Part shown: positions 1 through 8,302 of the stretch, in pieces
Layout: every line of letters starts with the position of its first letter
How positions within the stretch are numbered: the first letter of the stretch is position 1
NCBI RefSeq assembly: GCF_900105585.1
Contig: NZ_FNRT01000002.1
Location: 558,001 to 622,000 of the forward strand
Length of the DNA: 64,000 nt
Reading direction: 5' to 3'
Origin: Nocardioides exalbidus
Lineage (GTDB): Bacteria > Actinomycetota > Actinomycetes > Propionibacteriales > Nocardioidaceae
Made by a program: the position numbers and the translations under genes
Notes under the pieces: model-generated
Databases searched by the model: none
Told to the model about the DNA's origin: nothing
The model's input: the letters and a program-made list of their open reading frames with translations, nothing else

Positions 1-339
1 ACCGCGGCCCTCCAGCTCGCGCCGAGCCAGACCATGCGGGCGATCACCGAGGAGGTCGTCGACTTCCAGATGCCCGGCAGCGTCATCCCGGGCTTCTCCC
101 GCAAGGCGGTGCAGATGGCGAAGGCCGGGATCTACGACCTGCGCATCCACCACGACGACATCGTCACCCCACTGCTGCGGCAGTGGGGCGTGTGGGAACT
201 CGAGGGGCTCGACGAGGACGGCGAGAAGGCGCGCGAGGAGCTCGCGGCGGCGGTGTCGGCCCTCGACGGCGAGGCCACCCGCTTCGTCGAGCGCCGCGCG
301 GAGGCCGAGGCGAAGCGGGCGGCGCGCCAGTCGTCCTGA
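1..339 (+). CDS. Acyl-ACP desaturase, C-terminal fragment
   Basis: The reading frame is open from the first base, so the gene starts outside the window and only the last 112 codons are present. The visible part reads MPGSVIPGFSRKAV, then AGIYDLRIHHDDIV, then a helix rich in Ala and Glu. This matches the C-terminal part of ferritin-like stearoyl/acyl-ACP desaturases (DesA1/DesA2 type in actinobacteria), di-iron enzymes that put a double bond into acyl chains. The di-iron ligands (EExxH) lie upstream and cannot be checked. An ATG at 34 lies inside the conserved part and is unlikely to be the true start. Confidence 0.8.
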   Translation, partial: TAALQLAPSQTMRAITEEVVDFQMPGSVIPGFSRKAVQMAKAGIYDLRIHHDDIVTPLLRQWGVWELEGLDEDGEKAREELAAAVSALDGEATRFVERRAEAEAKRAARQSS

Positions 340-359
340 CCACCGGGCATGCTCCTCCC

Positions 360-749
360 ATGAGCGAGCGCAACGTCCTCGGTGGCGAGCTGGAACCGTG
401 CGGGACCGACCCGGTGACGGGCTACTTCCGCGACGGCACGTGCACCGTCGGCCCGCGCGACGTCGGCCTCCACGCGATCTGCGCGGTGATGACCGAGGAG
501 TTCCTCGCCCACCAGAAGGCGGTCGGCAACGACCTGTCGACGCCGCGCCCGGAGTGGAGCTTTCCCGGCCTGGTGCCGGGTGACCGCTGGTGCGTCGTCG
601 CGACGCGCTGGCTCGATGCGTACGCCGACGGCCTCGCCGCCCCGGTCGTCCTGGCCGCGACCTCCGAGCGTGCGCTCGACGTCGTACCGCTCGAGGTGCT
701 CCGGGCGCACTCCGTGGACGTGCCGCCCGACCTCAGCGGCATGGGGTGA
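360..749 (+). CDS. DUF2237 family protein
   Basis: This is a 129-residue soluble protein. It has the DUF2237 signature in order: NVLGGELEPC, DPVTGYFRDGTC, GLHAICAVMTEEFL, GNDLSTPRPEWSFPGL, GDRWCVVATRWL and APPVVL-like text, ending with PLEVLRAHSVD. The length is normal for the family. The ATG at 360 is chosen because the conserved domain begins a few residues later; earlier starts in this frame would overlap the desaturase gene. Function is unknown. The conserved Cys, Asp and Arg residues hint at a small enzyme, but nothing in the sequence decides this. Confidence 0.85.
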   Translation: MSERNVLGGELEPCGTDPVTGYFRDGTCTVGPRDVGLHAICAVMTEEFLAHQKAVGNDLSTPRPEWSFPGLVPGDRWCVVATRWLDAYADGLAAPVVLAATSERALDVVPLEVLRAHSVDVPPDLSGMG

Positions 750-764
750 GATCGCTCGACCGGG

Positions 765-1436
765 TCAGTGGCTGTGCGGCGGGAGGACGGGTCCTTCGGA
801 GGGCTGGACGACGACGAAGCCCGGACCCTGGAAGGCGTACTGGAACGCCTCACCCGTGCCGCCGCGCAGCATCGAGCGCATGTTCATCGAGCTGACCACC
901 TGCGGCACCAGGTTGGCCGACCAGCAGACGGCGGCGTTCATGTCGACGTAGGTCGGCGGGCCGGAGCAGTCGAGGATCAGCGGCTGGCCGTCGCTGGTCA
1001 GCGCGACCGTGCCGTGTCCCTGGATCAGGGTGTTGAACATCCCGCCGGTCATCATCCCGGCGCCCTTGACCCGGTGGACGTCGTAGTCGAGCGTCGCGTC
1101 CATCGCGAGCAGGGACGTCCCGTTGACCGACAGGCCGTCGCCCTCGAGGCCGACCAGGAAGATGTCCTTGGCGGTGTCGGCGAAGAAGACCTCGCCCTGG
1201 CCGGCCACGGTCATCAGGGGCGTGTCCTCCGACGTCACCAGGCGGCGCATCATCTTGCCGACCGAGCCGGCCGACTTGTGCTCGAAGGTGACCTGCCCCT
1301 GGAACGCCACCATCGAGCCCTTCGCCGCGAGCACGGGCTCGCCCAGCACCGCCCGCAAGGTCTTGCGGTGGTGCAGGCTCCACCTCTCGGTGGTCGGGTT
1401 CTCCTGGTTGGCCTGGTCGAAGAGCTCGCTGCGCAT
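765..1436 (-). CDS. AIM24 family protein
   Basis: A 223-residue protein with no signal peptide or membrane segment. Text such as VAFQGQVTFEHK, GEVFFADTAKDIFLV and GGMFNTLIQGHGTVALTS shows the repeated beta-strand and glycine pattern of the AIM24 (tryptophan RNA-binding attenuator protein-like) fold. Bacterial members have no settled biochemical role; the name comes from a yeast mitochondrial biogenesis gene. The ATG at 1434-1436 gives MRSELF. It lies just downstream of the photolyase gene on the same strand with a 35-nt gap, so the two may be co-transcribed. Confidence 0.75.
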   Translation of the reverse strand: MRSELFDQANQENPTTERWSLHHRKTLRAVLGEPVLAAKGSMVAFQGQVTFEHKSAGSVGKMMRRLVTSEDTPLMTVAGQGEVFFADTAKDIFLVGLEGDGLSVNGTSLLAMDATLDYDVHRVKGAGMMTGGMFNTLIQGHGTVALTSDGQPLILDCSGPPTYVDMNAAVCWSANLVPQVVSSMNMRSMLRGGTGEAFQYAFQGPGFVVVQPSEGPVLPPHSH

Positions 1437-1471
1437 GCAGGCATCCTCACCCGTTCCGGCCGCGCCAAACC

Positions 1472-2944
1472 TCAGGGCGCGCGGTTGCCTCGCGCGGACT
1501 CCTGCTCGACGAGCTCGTCGAGGTCCTTGAGCCGATCGAGCCCCTTCACGGCGCGCGACATCCGGTGGTTGCCCTCGAACGTCTCCCGGTGCCGGTCGAG
1601 GAACCACCAGTAGCCGGCGGTGAACGGACACGCGTCCTCCCCCACCCGGACCTTCGGGTCGAAGCGGCACGACCCGCAGTGGTCCGACATCTTCGAGATG
1701 TAGGCCCCGCCGGAGGTGTAGGGCTTGGTCATCATCGTGCCGCCGTCGGCGTGCTGGGACATGCCGACGACGTTGGGCACCATCACCCAGTCGTAGCCGT
1801 CGACGAACGCGCGGTGGAACCAGTCCGTGACCTGCCGCGGCGACCACCCGCGCTGGAGGGCGTAGGACCCCAGCACCATCAGCCGCGGGATGTGGTGCAC
1901 CCAGCCGTTCTCGGCGACCTGGCCGAGGGTGTGCGAGAGGCAGCGCGCGTCGGTCGCATCGGCGTCGAGCTCGGCGAACCACTGCGGGAGCCGCTCGCTC
2001 GCGCGCAGGTGGTTCTCCCCCCGGTAGGCGTCGCCCTGGTGCCAGTACGTGTGCCAGACGTAGTCGCGCCACCCGATGACCTGCCGGACGAAGCCCTCCA
2101 CGCTGGCGATCGGTGCAGCCCCCGAGCGGTACGCCGCCTCCGCCCGCTCGGCGACCTCGAGCGGGTCGAGCAGGCCGAGGTTCATCGGCGCGCTGACCAG
2201 GCTGTGCGCCATCCACGGGTCGCCCTCGAGGATGGCGTCCTCGTGCGCGCCGAACTCCGGCAGCCGGTGCTCGACGAAGTGGTCGAGGGCGGCCAGCGCC
2301 TCGCGCCGGGTGGCGGGGAAGAGCCGGTCGCCGTCACGACCGAGGAACATCAGGGTGCCGTCGCGCTCCCACCGGTCGAGGTCGTCACGCACCTCCGCGT
2401 CGATGTCGTCCTCGCTGGGCCACCACGGCTCGGTGACGCCCAGCGTCGTCGCCCCGCGCGGCGGGGGCTCGCGGTTGTCGTGGTCGAAGTTCCACTGGCC
2501 GCCGGCCGGCTCGCCGCCGTCGAGCAGCACGCCGTGCGCGAGCCGCGCGCGCCGGTAGAAGTCCTCCATCACCAGCCGCCGGCTCCCCCGCGCGCCCGCC
2601 CAGCGCTCGAAGTCCTCGCGCGGGGTGGCGAAGCCCCGCGGCGGCAGGACGGTCGCCCCGAGCCGCTCGACCAGGCCCAGGGCGGCGAAGGTGGTCGGGT
2701 GCACGACCTCGAGGTCCTCGACGTCGGCCACCACCTCGGCGTACGTCTCGGCCCTGACGTAGGGCATCCGGTCGCCGAACTCCGCCGCGCGGTGGCGCAT
2801 CGCGCTCAGCACGAGGTGCGCCTTCGCCCGGTGGAAGCGTCGCCGCTTCAGCACCGCGAGCGACTCGACCATGAGCAGCGGCCCGCGGTGGTCGTCGGTG
2901 AAGTGCGGGCCGAGCTGGTCGCCGAACAGCCAGCGGGTCGTCAT
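1472..2944 (-). CDS. Fe-S cryptochrome/(6-4) photolyase-type protein (DPRP family)
   Basis: This 490-residue protein begins TTRWLFGDQLGPHF, the N-terminus of deoxyribodipyrimidine photolyase-related proteins (PF04244). The C-terminal FAD-binding part includes WFHRAFVDGYDWVMVPNVVG and KPYTSGGAYISKMSDHC. The cysteines in SDHCGSCRFDP and GEDACPFT, plus one earlier in DARCLSH, fit the four ligands of the 4Fe-4S cluster seen in bacterial PhrB-type enzymes. Family members repair (6-4) photoproducts with light or act as blue-light receptors; the sequence alone does not decide which. Length is normal. The start follows directly from the conserved GDQL motif. Confidence 0.85.
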   Translation of the reverse strand: MTTRWLFGDQLGPHFTDDHRGPLLMVESLAVLKRRRFHRAKAHLVLSAMRHRAAEFGDRMPYVRAETYAEVVADVEDLEVVHPTTFAALGLVERLGATVLPPRGFATPREDFERWAGARGSRRLVMEDFYRRARLAHGVLLDGGEPAGGQWNFDHDNREPPPRGATTLGVTEPWWPSEDDIDAEVRDDLDRWERDGTLMFLGRDGDRLFPATRREALAALDHFVEHRLPEFGAHEDAILEGDPWMAHSLVSAPMNLGLLDPLEVAERAEAAYRSGAAPIASVEGFVRQVIGWRDYVWHTYWHQGDAYRGENHLRASERLPQWFAELDADATDARCLSHTLGQVAENGWVHHIPRLMVLGSYALQRGWSPRQVTDWFHRAFVDGYDWVMVPNVVGMSQHADGGTMMTKPYTSGGAYISKMSDHCGSCRFDPKVRVGEDACPFTAGYWWFLDRHRETFEGNHRMSRAVKGLDRLKDLDELVEQESARGNRAP

Positions 2945-2960
2945 GCCCCCAACCTACGGA

Positions 2961-3173
2961 TCAGGCCCGCTCGACCTCGCTCTGCAGCTTGAGCACGGTG
3001 GTGCCGTCCTCCTGCTCGATGACGTAGGCCGGGTCGTCCTCGCTGCCGTGGCGGGTGATCTTCTCGCCCTTGGTGGTGCGGGAGACGTCGTCGTGGTGCA
3101 CCTCGGTGACCTTCCCCTCGGCCCACGAGGAGCCCCACTTCCACTTCACGGTCGTGCCGGTGCGGATCGCCAT
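2961..3173 (-). CDS. DUF2945-type (HVA1/Tudor-like) small protein
   Basis: A 70-residue protein beginning MAIRTGTTVKWKWGSSWAEG, followed by KVTEVHHDDVSRTTKGEKIT and DDPAYVIEQEDG. This is the compact beta-barrel pattern of DUF2945, described as a hypervirulence-associated Tudor-like domain. Proteins of this kind are common singletons in soil actinobacteria and have no established role. The ATG at 3171-3173 is preferred over an in-frame GTG 13 codons upstream because the conserved domain starts right here. It lies 16 nt upstream of the photolyase gene on the same strand, so the two may be one transcript. Confidence 0.75.
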   Translation of the reverse strand: MAIRTGTTVKWKWGSSWAEGKVTEVHHDDVSRTTKGEKITRHGSEDDPAYVIEQEDGTTVLKLQSEVERA

Positions 3174-3214
3174 GCGCCCACCGTGCCACCTCCGCCGGAC
3201 AGGACGCACCACCC

Positions 3215-3775
3215 TCAGGAGCGGACGTGCATCCGCTCGCCCTGCGGCCCGAAGATCGCCAGCACCTCGGTGACGGTCGGCCCCGGGTTCCCGAGCCAGT
3301 GCGGGGTGCGGGTGTCGAACTCCACCACCTCGCCCGGGCCCAGGGTCAGGTCACGGGTGCCGAGGATCAGGCGGACGCGGCCGCTCAGGACGTACAGCCA
3401 CTCGTAGCCCTCGTGGGTGCGCAGCACCGGCGACGGCTCGTCCTCGATCGGCATCAGGATCTTGTAGGACTGGAGCCCGCCGGGACGCCGGGTGAGCGAG
3501 ATGAAGGTGCGCCCGTGCCGGACCACCGGCTTCGAGCGGATCCGCGGGTCACCGGTCTCCGGTGCGTCGACGAGCTCGTCGAGGGCGACCCGGTGGGCTC
3601 GCGCCAGCGGGAGGAGCAGCTCCAGGGTCGGCTTGCGCTGCCCGGCCTCGAGCCGCGACAGGGTGCTCACGGAGATGCCGGTCTCCTCCGCCAGGTCGCC
3701 CAGGGTGGCCTCGCGCTCGAGCCGGAGCTGGCGCAGCCGCGGGCCCACCCCGCGCAGCACGTCGTCGTCGTCCAT
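3215..3775 (-). CDS. XRE-family regulator with C-terminal cupin
   Basis: A 186-residue regulator. Residues about 10-65 form a Cro/C1-type helix-turn-helix (LRQLRLEREATLGDLAEETG, then SVSTLSRLEAGQRKP). Residues about 110-180 form a cupin barrel (HEGYEWLYVLSGRVRLILG, LGPGEVVEFDTRTPHWLGN). This architecture belongs to the PuuR/SutR-like family of small-molecule-responsive repressors. It is divergent from the reductase-methyltransferase gene at 3844 with only 68 bp between the starts. A palindrome in that gap (3786-3800) is a likely operator, so it probably regulates itself and its neighbour. The ligand is unknown. Confidence 0.88.
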   Translation of the reverse strand: MDDDDVLRGVGPRLRQLRLEREATLGDLAEETGISVSTLSRLEAGQRKPTLELLLPLARAHRVALDELVDAPETGDPRIRSKPVVRHGRTFISLTRRPGGLQSYKILMPIEDEPSPVLRTHEGYEWLYVLSGRVRLILGTRDLTLGPGEVVEFDTRTPHWLGNPGPTVTEVLAIFGPQGERMHVRS

Positions 3776-3785
3776 GTGGATGAGT

Positions 3786-3800
3786 TTGCCATTACGGCAA
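3786..3800. promoter_or_regulatory. Palindromic operator candidate between XRE-cupin and reductase genes
   Basis: TTGCC-ATTAC-GGCAA is a perfect inverted repeat with 5-bp arms, in an A/T-rich stretch of the 68-bp divergent intergenic region. Its place between a helix-turn-helix regulator and its likely target makes it the best operator candidate. Binding is inferred. Confidence 0.5.
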
Positions 3801-3843
3801 GAATGTTTGTCAATACCGCGAACGACTGTGCATCATCGTCTGC

Positions 3844-5415
3844 ATGAGTGAGAACACGACTTTCGACGTGGTGGTCATCGGCGGCGGCGCGGCCGGCCTG
3901 AGCAGTGCGATGGCCCTCGGCCGGAGCAAGCGGTCCGTGCTGGTCATCGATGCCGGCGAGCCGCGCAACGCGCCCGCGGACCACGCCCACAACTACCTCG
4001 GCCGCGAGGGCGTCAGCCCCCTCGAGCTGCTCGAGATCGGCCGCGGGGAGGTGGCTCAGTACGGCGTCGAGATCCTCGCCGACCGCGTCACCGGCCTGTC
4101 CGGCGAGGCGGGCTCCTTCCTCGTCACCACCGAGGGCGGGCGCCGCGTCACCGCACGCCGCATCCTCGTCGCCGGCGGCGTCGTCGACGAGCTCCCTGCC
4201 GTGCCGGGCCTGGCCGAGCGGTGGGGCAAGGACGTCCTGCACTGCCCCTACTGCCACGGCTGGGAGGTGCGCGACCAGCGGATCGTCGTCCTCGGCACCA
4301 CGCCGATGGCCGGGCACCAGGGCCTGCTCTTCAGCCAGCTGTCGGACGACGTCACGCTGGTCGTCTTCGACGACGTCGAGGTCCCGGACGCCGAGCTCGA
4401 GAAGATGAGCGCGATCGGCGTGCAGATCGTCCTCGGGACGCCCCAGGAGGTCGTGACGGACGGCGACGCGCTGGTCGGCCTGCGCCTGGCGGACGGCACC
4501 CTCCTCGAGCGCGACGCGATCGTGGTCGCCTCGCAGGTGCACGCGCGCGCCGACTACCTCGCACCCCTCGGCATCGAGCCCGTCCCCTTCGAGATGAACG
4601 GCGTCACGTTCGGCTCCGTGGTCGAGGTCCAGCCCCACACCGGAGCGACGTCCGTGCCCGGCATATTCGCCGCCGGCAACATCACCGACGTCTCGATGAT
4701 CCTCATCGCCTCCGCGGCCCACGGCGTGCGCGTCGGTGCCTGGATCAACGCCGAGCTCGCCGGCGAGGAGGCCGCCGCCGCGGTCGCCGAGAAGCGCGCC
4801 CACTTCTTCGAGCAACCGGCGTGGGAGGAGCGCTACTCCGGAGACAAGGTCTGGAGCGGCAAGGTCAACGCCCAGCTCGCCGCCGAGGCCGCCGACCTCA
4901 CCCCCGGCCGGGCGCTCGACGTCGGCTGCGGCGAGGGCGGTGACGTCCTGTGGCTGGCCGAGCGGGGCTGGGAGGTCACCGCGTCCGACTTCGCCGAGGC
5001 CGCCCTCGCCCGGGTGAGCGAGCACGCCGAGGAGGCCGGTGTCGCCGACCGCGTCGAGACGCGCCGCATCGACGTCCGCACCTTCGAGCCCGCCGGCGAG
5101 ACCTGGGACCTGGTCACCGCGCACTTCGTGCACCTGCCCGACGGCGGCATGGTCGACGTCGTACGCCGACTCGCGTCCGCGGTCGCGCCCGGTGGCACGC
5201 TGCTCGTGGTCGGCCACGCCCCCAACGACATCCACACCGGGCTGCGGAGCGGGCACCACAGCTTCATGCACACCGCCGACCAGCTGCTCCCCGCGTTGGA
5301 CGAGGACTTCGTCGTCGAGGTCTGCGAGTCGCGTCCCCGCACGCAGAGGCACCCGGAGACCGGCGAGGACATCGACATCGCCGACGCGACGCTCCGCGCC
5401 CGCCGCCAGGGGTGA
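3844..5415 (+). CDS. Bifunctional thioredoxin-reductase-like flavoprotein / SAM methyltransferase fusion
   Basis: A 523-residue two-part protein. Residues 1-310 are a thioredoxin-reductase-like NAD(P)/FAD enzyme: FAD-binding VVVIGGGAAGLSSAMALGRS near residue 10, the redox motif CPYCHG at about 134-139, and a closing GIFAAGNITD segment. Residues about 325-520 are a class I SAM-dependent methyltransferase with motif I ALDVGCGEGGDVLWLAE near 357. The two halves are joined in one open frame without a stop or frameshift. Similar fusions occur in actinobacteria, but the substrate is not known; handling of a toxic thiol-reactive or metalloid compound (reduction then methylation) is a guess. Divergent from the XRE-cupin regulator. 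Confidence 0.85.
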   Translation: MSENTTFDVVVIGGGAAGLSSAMALGRSKRSVLVIDAGEPRNAPADHAHNYLGREGVSPLELLEIGRGEVAQYGVEILADRVTGLSGEAGSFLVTTEGGRRVTARRILVAGGVVDELPAVPGLAERWGKDVLHCPYCHGWEVRDQRIVVLGTTPMAGHQGLLFSQLSDDVTLVVFDDVEVPDAELEKMSAIGVQIVLGTPQEVVTDGDALVGLRLADGTLLERDAIVVASQVHARADYLAPLGIEPVPFEMNGVTFGSVVEVQPHTGATSVPGIFAAGNITDVSMILIASAAHGVRVGAWINAELAGEEAAAAVAEKRAHFFEQPAWEERYSGDKVWSGKVNAQLAAEAADLTPGRALDVGCGEGGDVLWLAERGWEVTASDFAEAALARVSEHAEEAGVADRVETRRIDVRTFEPAGETWDLVTAHFVHLPDGGMVDVVRRLASAVAPGGTLLVVGHAPNDIHTGLRSGHHSFMHTADQLLPALDEDFVVEVCESRPRTQRHPETGEDIDIADATLRARRQG

Positions 5416-5449
5416 ACCGACGTCACCGGTGGGCGGGCAGGATGGTCGG

Positions 5450-5935
5450 GTGAGCACGCACGCCCCGACCGTTCCGCCCGCCCGTCAGTGGTGGACCCTC
5501 GCCCCGTTCCTGGTCGCGGTGATCGCCGTCGCCGGCCTCGGTGGGCTGGCCGCGGCCTCCGCGCGCTCGACGTACGACGCCCTCGAGCTCCCCCCGTTCG
5601 CACCGCCGGGCTGGCTCTTCGGGCCGGTGTGGTCGGTCCTCTACCTCTTCATCGGCGTCGCCGGGTGGCTGCTCTGGCGGGCGCGCGGGTGGGACGGGGT
5701 CCTGTGGCTCTGGGCCGGCCAGCTCGTGCTCAACCTCGCCTGGACTCCGCTCTTCTTCTCCGCCGACCGCTACGTCCTCGCGCTCGTCGACATCCTGGCG
5801 CTCGACGTCGCGGTCGCCGTGCTGGTGGCGCTGGCGTGGCGCACCTCCCGAGTCGCCGCGGGTTTGCTCGTGCCCTACCTCGCGTGGGTGCTGTTCGCGA
5901 CGGCGCTCAACATCGGGATCGTCGTCCTCAACTGA
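5450..5935 (+). CDS. tspO: TspO/MBR family membrane protein
   Basis: A 161-residue membrane protein with five hydrophobic segments. It carries the TspO signature: LELPPFAPPGWLFGPVWSVL (a Pro/Trp-rich loop), GVAGWLLWRARGW, WAGQLVLNLAWTPLFF and the closing LVPYLAWVLFATALNIGI. TspO proteins bind porphyrins and other tetrapyrroles and are linked to stress and photo-oxidative responses. A GTG start at 5450 gives VSTHAP. It follows the fusion gene by 34 nt on the same strand, so co-expression is possible. It ends 8 nt inside the convergent gluconokinase gene. Confidence 0.9.
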   Translation: MSTHAPTVPPARQWWTLAPFLVAVIAVAGLGGLAAASARSTYDALELPPFAPPGWLFGPVWSVLYLFIGVAGWLLWRARGWDGVLWLWAGQLVLNLAWTPLFFSADRYVLALVDILALDVAVAVLVALAWRTSRVAAGLLVPYLAWVLFATALNIGIVVLN

Positions 5936-6440
5936 CTCCGAGCCGCGCCACGACCATCGCCGCGATCCGGTCGACGGGCAGGGCGGGGTCGACGTCCATG
6001 CCGTCCTCGTCGGCCTGCAGCGGCTCGAGGGTGTCGAGCTGCGACTCCAGCAGGCTCGGCGGCATGAAGTGCGCGCGTGCCTCCATCCGCTGGAGGAGCA
6101 GCCCCTTGTCACCCGTGCAGTGCACGAAGAACGTGCCGGCCCCGCCGGTGCGGAGCACGTCGCGGTAGGCCCGCCGCAGCGCGCTGCAGGTGATGATCGT
6201 CGGCTCGCCGCGCTGGTCGCGCTCGGCCGTCCACTGCGCGAGCGACTCGAGCCAGCCCCACCGGTCGTCGTCGGTGAGCGGGACGCCCCGGCTCATCTTC
6301 TCGACGTTGGCCGGGGGGTGGAAGTCATCGCCCTCGGCCGTCTCCCAGCCGAGCAGGCCCTGCACGGCCCGGGCGACCGTGGACTTGCCCGATCCGGAGA
6401 CGCCCATGAAGACGAGGTGCAGCGGCGTCGCGCCGGTCAT
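5928..6440 (-). CDS. gntK: Gluconokinase
   Basis: A 170-residue P-loop kinase that phosphorylates D-gluconate to 6-phosphogluconate. It has Walker A FMGVSGSGKSTVA near the N-terminus, EGDDFHPPANVEKMSRGVPL (substrate loop) and ITCSALRRAYRDVLR, all typical of the GntK/IdnK family, at normal length. I chose the ATG at 6440 because it overlaps the permease stop codon as ATGA (6437-6440), a common sign of translational coupling. An in-frame ATG at 6452 would add four residues. It forms a two-gene uptake and activation unit with the upstream permease. Confidence 0.92.
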   Translation of the reverse strand: MTGATPLHLVFMGVSGSGKSTVARAVQGLLGWETAEGDDFHPPANVEKMSRGVPLTDDDRWGWLESLAQWTAERDQRGEPTIITCSALRRAYRDVLRTGGAGTFFVHCTGDKGLLLQRMEARAHFMPPSLLESQLDTLEPLQADEDGMDVDPALPVDRIAAMVVARLGVS

Positions 6441-7816
6441 CCGATGGCCCACACGCCGAGCGCCAGCACGAAGATGCTGAGGCCCAGGGTCGTCTCGAGC
6501 ACCGTCCAGGTGCGCAGCGTCGTCTTCACGTCCATGCCGAAGAAGCGCCCCACCAGCCAGAAGCCCGAGTCGTTGACGTGGGAGAGCACCGTCGCGCCCG
6601 CCGCGATGGCCAGCACGAGCGCGACCAGCTGCAGCGAGGAGGGGTCGGCCTCGGTGACGGCGGCGGAGAGCAGACCGGCAGTCGTGGTGAGCGCCACGGT
6701 CGCCGACCCCTGCGCGACGCGCAGGATCGTGGCGATCACGAAGGCCGAGACGATCAGGGGCAATCCGAGGTCCGCCAGAGAGTCGGAGAGCGCCTCACCG
6801 ATGCCGCTGTAGCGGAGCACCCCGCCGAACATGCCTCCCGCACCGGTGATCAGGATGATGGCGCAGATGGGGCCGAGCGCGTCGTTGAGCAGGCCCTCGA
6901 TCTCCGCGCGCGTGTGGCTCTTGATCGCAAGGGTGTAGGTCGCCACCAGCAGGGCGATCAGGAGCGCGACGGGGGTCTGGCCGATGAAGATGAAGGCGTC
7001 CACGACACCGTTGTCCGCGCCGATCGTCTCGTTGGTCCGCAGCGTCGTGAGGATCGTGTTGCCGGCGATCAGCAGCACCGGCAGCAGCAGGATGCCGAGC
7101 ACGTGGGCGAAGGCCGGACGGGCGTCCTCGCTGACGTCCTCTCGACCGCCGGTGAGCACCGAGTCGTCGATCGGGACGTGCACCTTGCCCAGCCACGACG
7201 TGGTGACCGCGTAGACACCGGCGAACCAGGCGACCAGGGCCACCACGATGCCGACCAACAGGGTGAGGCCGATGCTGGCGCCGAGCTCGGTGGCGGCGGT
7301 GACGGGGCCCGGGTGCGGCGGGACGATCGCGTGCATCGCGGCGAATGCGCCGGCTGCGGGCAGGGCGTACAGCAGGACGGAGCCGCCGAAGCGCCTCGCC
7401 ACCGAGAAGATGATCGGCAGGAAGACCACGAGGCCTGCGTCGAAGAAGATCGGCAGGCCGAAGAGCAGCGCCGCGACGCCGAGCGCCAGGGGTGCGCGCT
7501 TCTCGCCGAAGCGGCTGATGAGGCTGTCGGCGAGGACCTGGGCGCCTCCCGTCACCTCGAGCAGCCGGCCGATCATCACGCCGAGCCCCACGAGCAGGGC
7601 GACCGATCCGAGCGTGCTGCCGAAGGCGGCGATGGCGATGGTCGGCACGTCGGCGACCGGCACGCCAGCGGCGACGGCCGTGCCGAGGCTCACGAGCACG
7701 AGCGCGACGAACGCGTGCATCCGCAGCACGATGATCAGGACGAGCAGCAGGGCGACGGCCGCGGCAGCGATGAGCAGCAGGGTGCCCGAGCCGTAGACCG
7801 GGGTCATGGTGTCCAC
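6437..7816 (-). CDS. GntP-family gluconate:H+ symporter
   Basis: A 459-residue membrane protein with about twelve or more hydrophobic segments. Diagnostic text of the GntP family includes GLGVMIGRLLEVTGGAQVLA, FGLPIFFDAGLVVFLPI, AMHAIVPPHPGP, ILITGAGGMFGGVL and LSHVNDSGFWLV. The family imports gluconate or related sugar acids with protons. The GTG at 7816 follows a clear GGGAGG ribosome-binding site 7 nt upstream, which favours it over the ATG at 7807. The kinase gene follows with a 4-nt overlap. No GntR-type regulator lies next to the pair. Confidence 0.92.
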   Translation of the reverse strand: MDTMTPVYGSGTLLLIAAAAVALLLVLIIVLRMHAFVALVLVSLGTAVAAGVPVADVPTIAIAAFGSTLGSVALLVGLGVMIGRLLEVTGGAQVLADSLISRFGEKRAPLALGVAALLFGLPIFFDAGLVVFLPIIFSVARRFGGSVLLYALPAAGAFAAMHAIVPPHPGPVTAATELGASIGLTLLVGIVVALVAWFAGVYAVTTSWLGKVHVPIDDSVLTGGREDVSEDARPAFAHVLGILLLPVLLIAGNTILTTLRTNETIGADNGVVDAFIFIGQTPVALLIALLVATYTLAIKSHTRAEIEGLLNDALGPICAIILITGAGGMFGGVLRYSGIGEALSDSLADLGLPLIVSAFVIATILRVAQGSATVALTTTAGLLSAAVTEADPSSLQLVALVLAIAAGATVLSHVNDSGFWLVGRFFGMDVKTTLRTWTVLETTLGLSIFVLALGVWAIG

Positions 7817-7916
7817 GAGAGAACCTCCCAGTTCGATTGCCTCACCCTAGGCGTCAGCGCCGACGGCACAACCTGCCGACCCGTGCGGGTGGGCTCGCCG
7901 TAAGAGGCCGTCTCGG

Positions 7917-7925
7917 TTGTCCACA
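7917..7925 (+). promoter_or_regulatory. DnaA-box-like nonamer TTGTCCACA
   Basis: An exact copy of TTGTCCACA, the DnaA-box form typical of actinobacteria, lies in the non-coding gap between the gluconate permease start and the first WXG gene. It is part of a longer TTGTCCACAGATC word repeated elsewhere in the window (see 28741-28749). Whether DnaA binds an isolated box here is unknown. Confidence 0.45.
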
Positions 7926-7977
7926 GATCGTGTCAAGGGTCTGTTGTCGGGACGGCCGGGCAAGAGATGGTCTAGAC

Positions 7978-8295
7978 ATGATCGTCTCCGGAAAGCTCGC
8001 CCTCGACCGCAACGCGCACGCCACGGCCTCGACCAGCCTGTCCTCACGGCTGCAGGACATCGAGGCGCGTCGCCGCACGGCGGAGTCGACCGTGGGATCG
8101 CTGCTCGCGTCGTGGCGCGGCGACGCCTCCGCGCACTTCACCACGCGCTGGCAGGAGTGGGACGACGCGGCCAACGAGGTCATCGACTCCCTGTCGGCCC
8201 TCCTCGCCGCCCTCGACCTCGCGCGCGAGGAGCTCGTCGACGTCGACGAGAGCATCGTCGTCGTGCCGCGCCAGCTCGACCGCCGCCTCGGGTGA
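7978..8295 (+). CDS. WXG100-like (ESAT-6-type) protein
   Basis: A 105-residue, almost wholly helical protein. The central turn SWRGDAS provides the W-x-G motif between two long helices (residues about 10-40 and 50-95), the signature of WXG100 proteins carried by type VII secretion systems. No signal peptide. The ATG at 7978 begins MIVSGKLALD; the next gene starts 7 nt after its stop. With the two genes after it, it forms a toxin-delivery locus in which small WXG proteins probably act as partners or chaperones for the large toxin. Confidence 0.75.
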   Translation: MIVSGKLALDRNAHATASTSLSSRLQDIEARRRTAESTVGSLLASWRGDASAHFTTRWQEWDDAANEVIDSLSALLAALDLAREELVDVDESIVVVPRQLDRRLG

Positions 8296-8302
8296 CACCG
8301 GC

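Noticed and set aside
5039..5449. Long open frame running from inside the methyltransferase into tspO
   Set aside because: The part before 5450 is a shadow of the fusion gene in another frame, rich in Ala/Arg/Pro. Real TspO homology begins just after the GTG at 5450.
3667..5457. 596-residue minus-strand open frame
   Set aside because: It lies opposite the reductase-methyltransferase fusion and has the low-complexity Gly/Asp/Val composition of a high-G+C shadow frame. No domain is visible.
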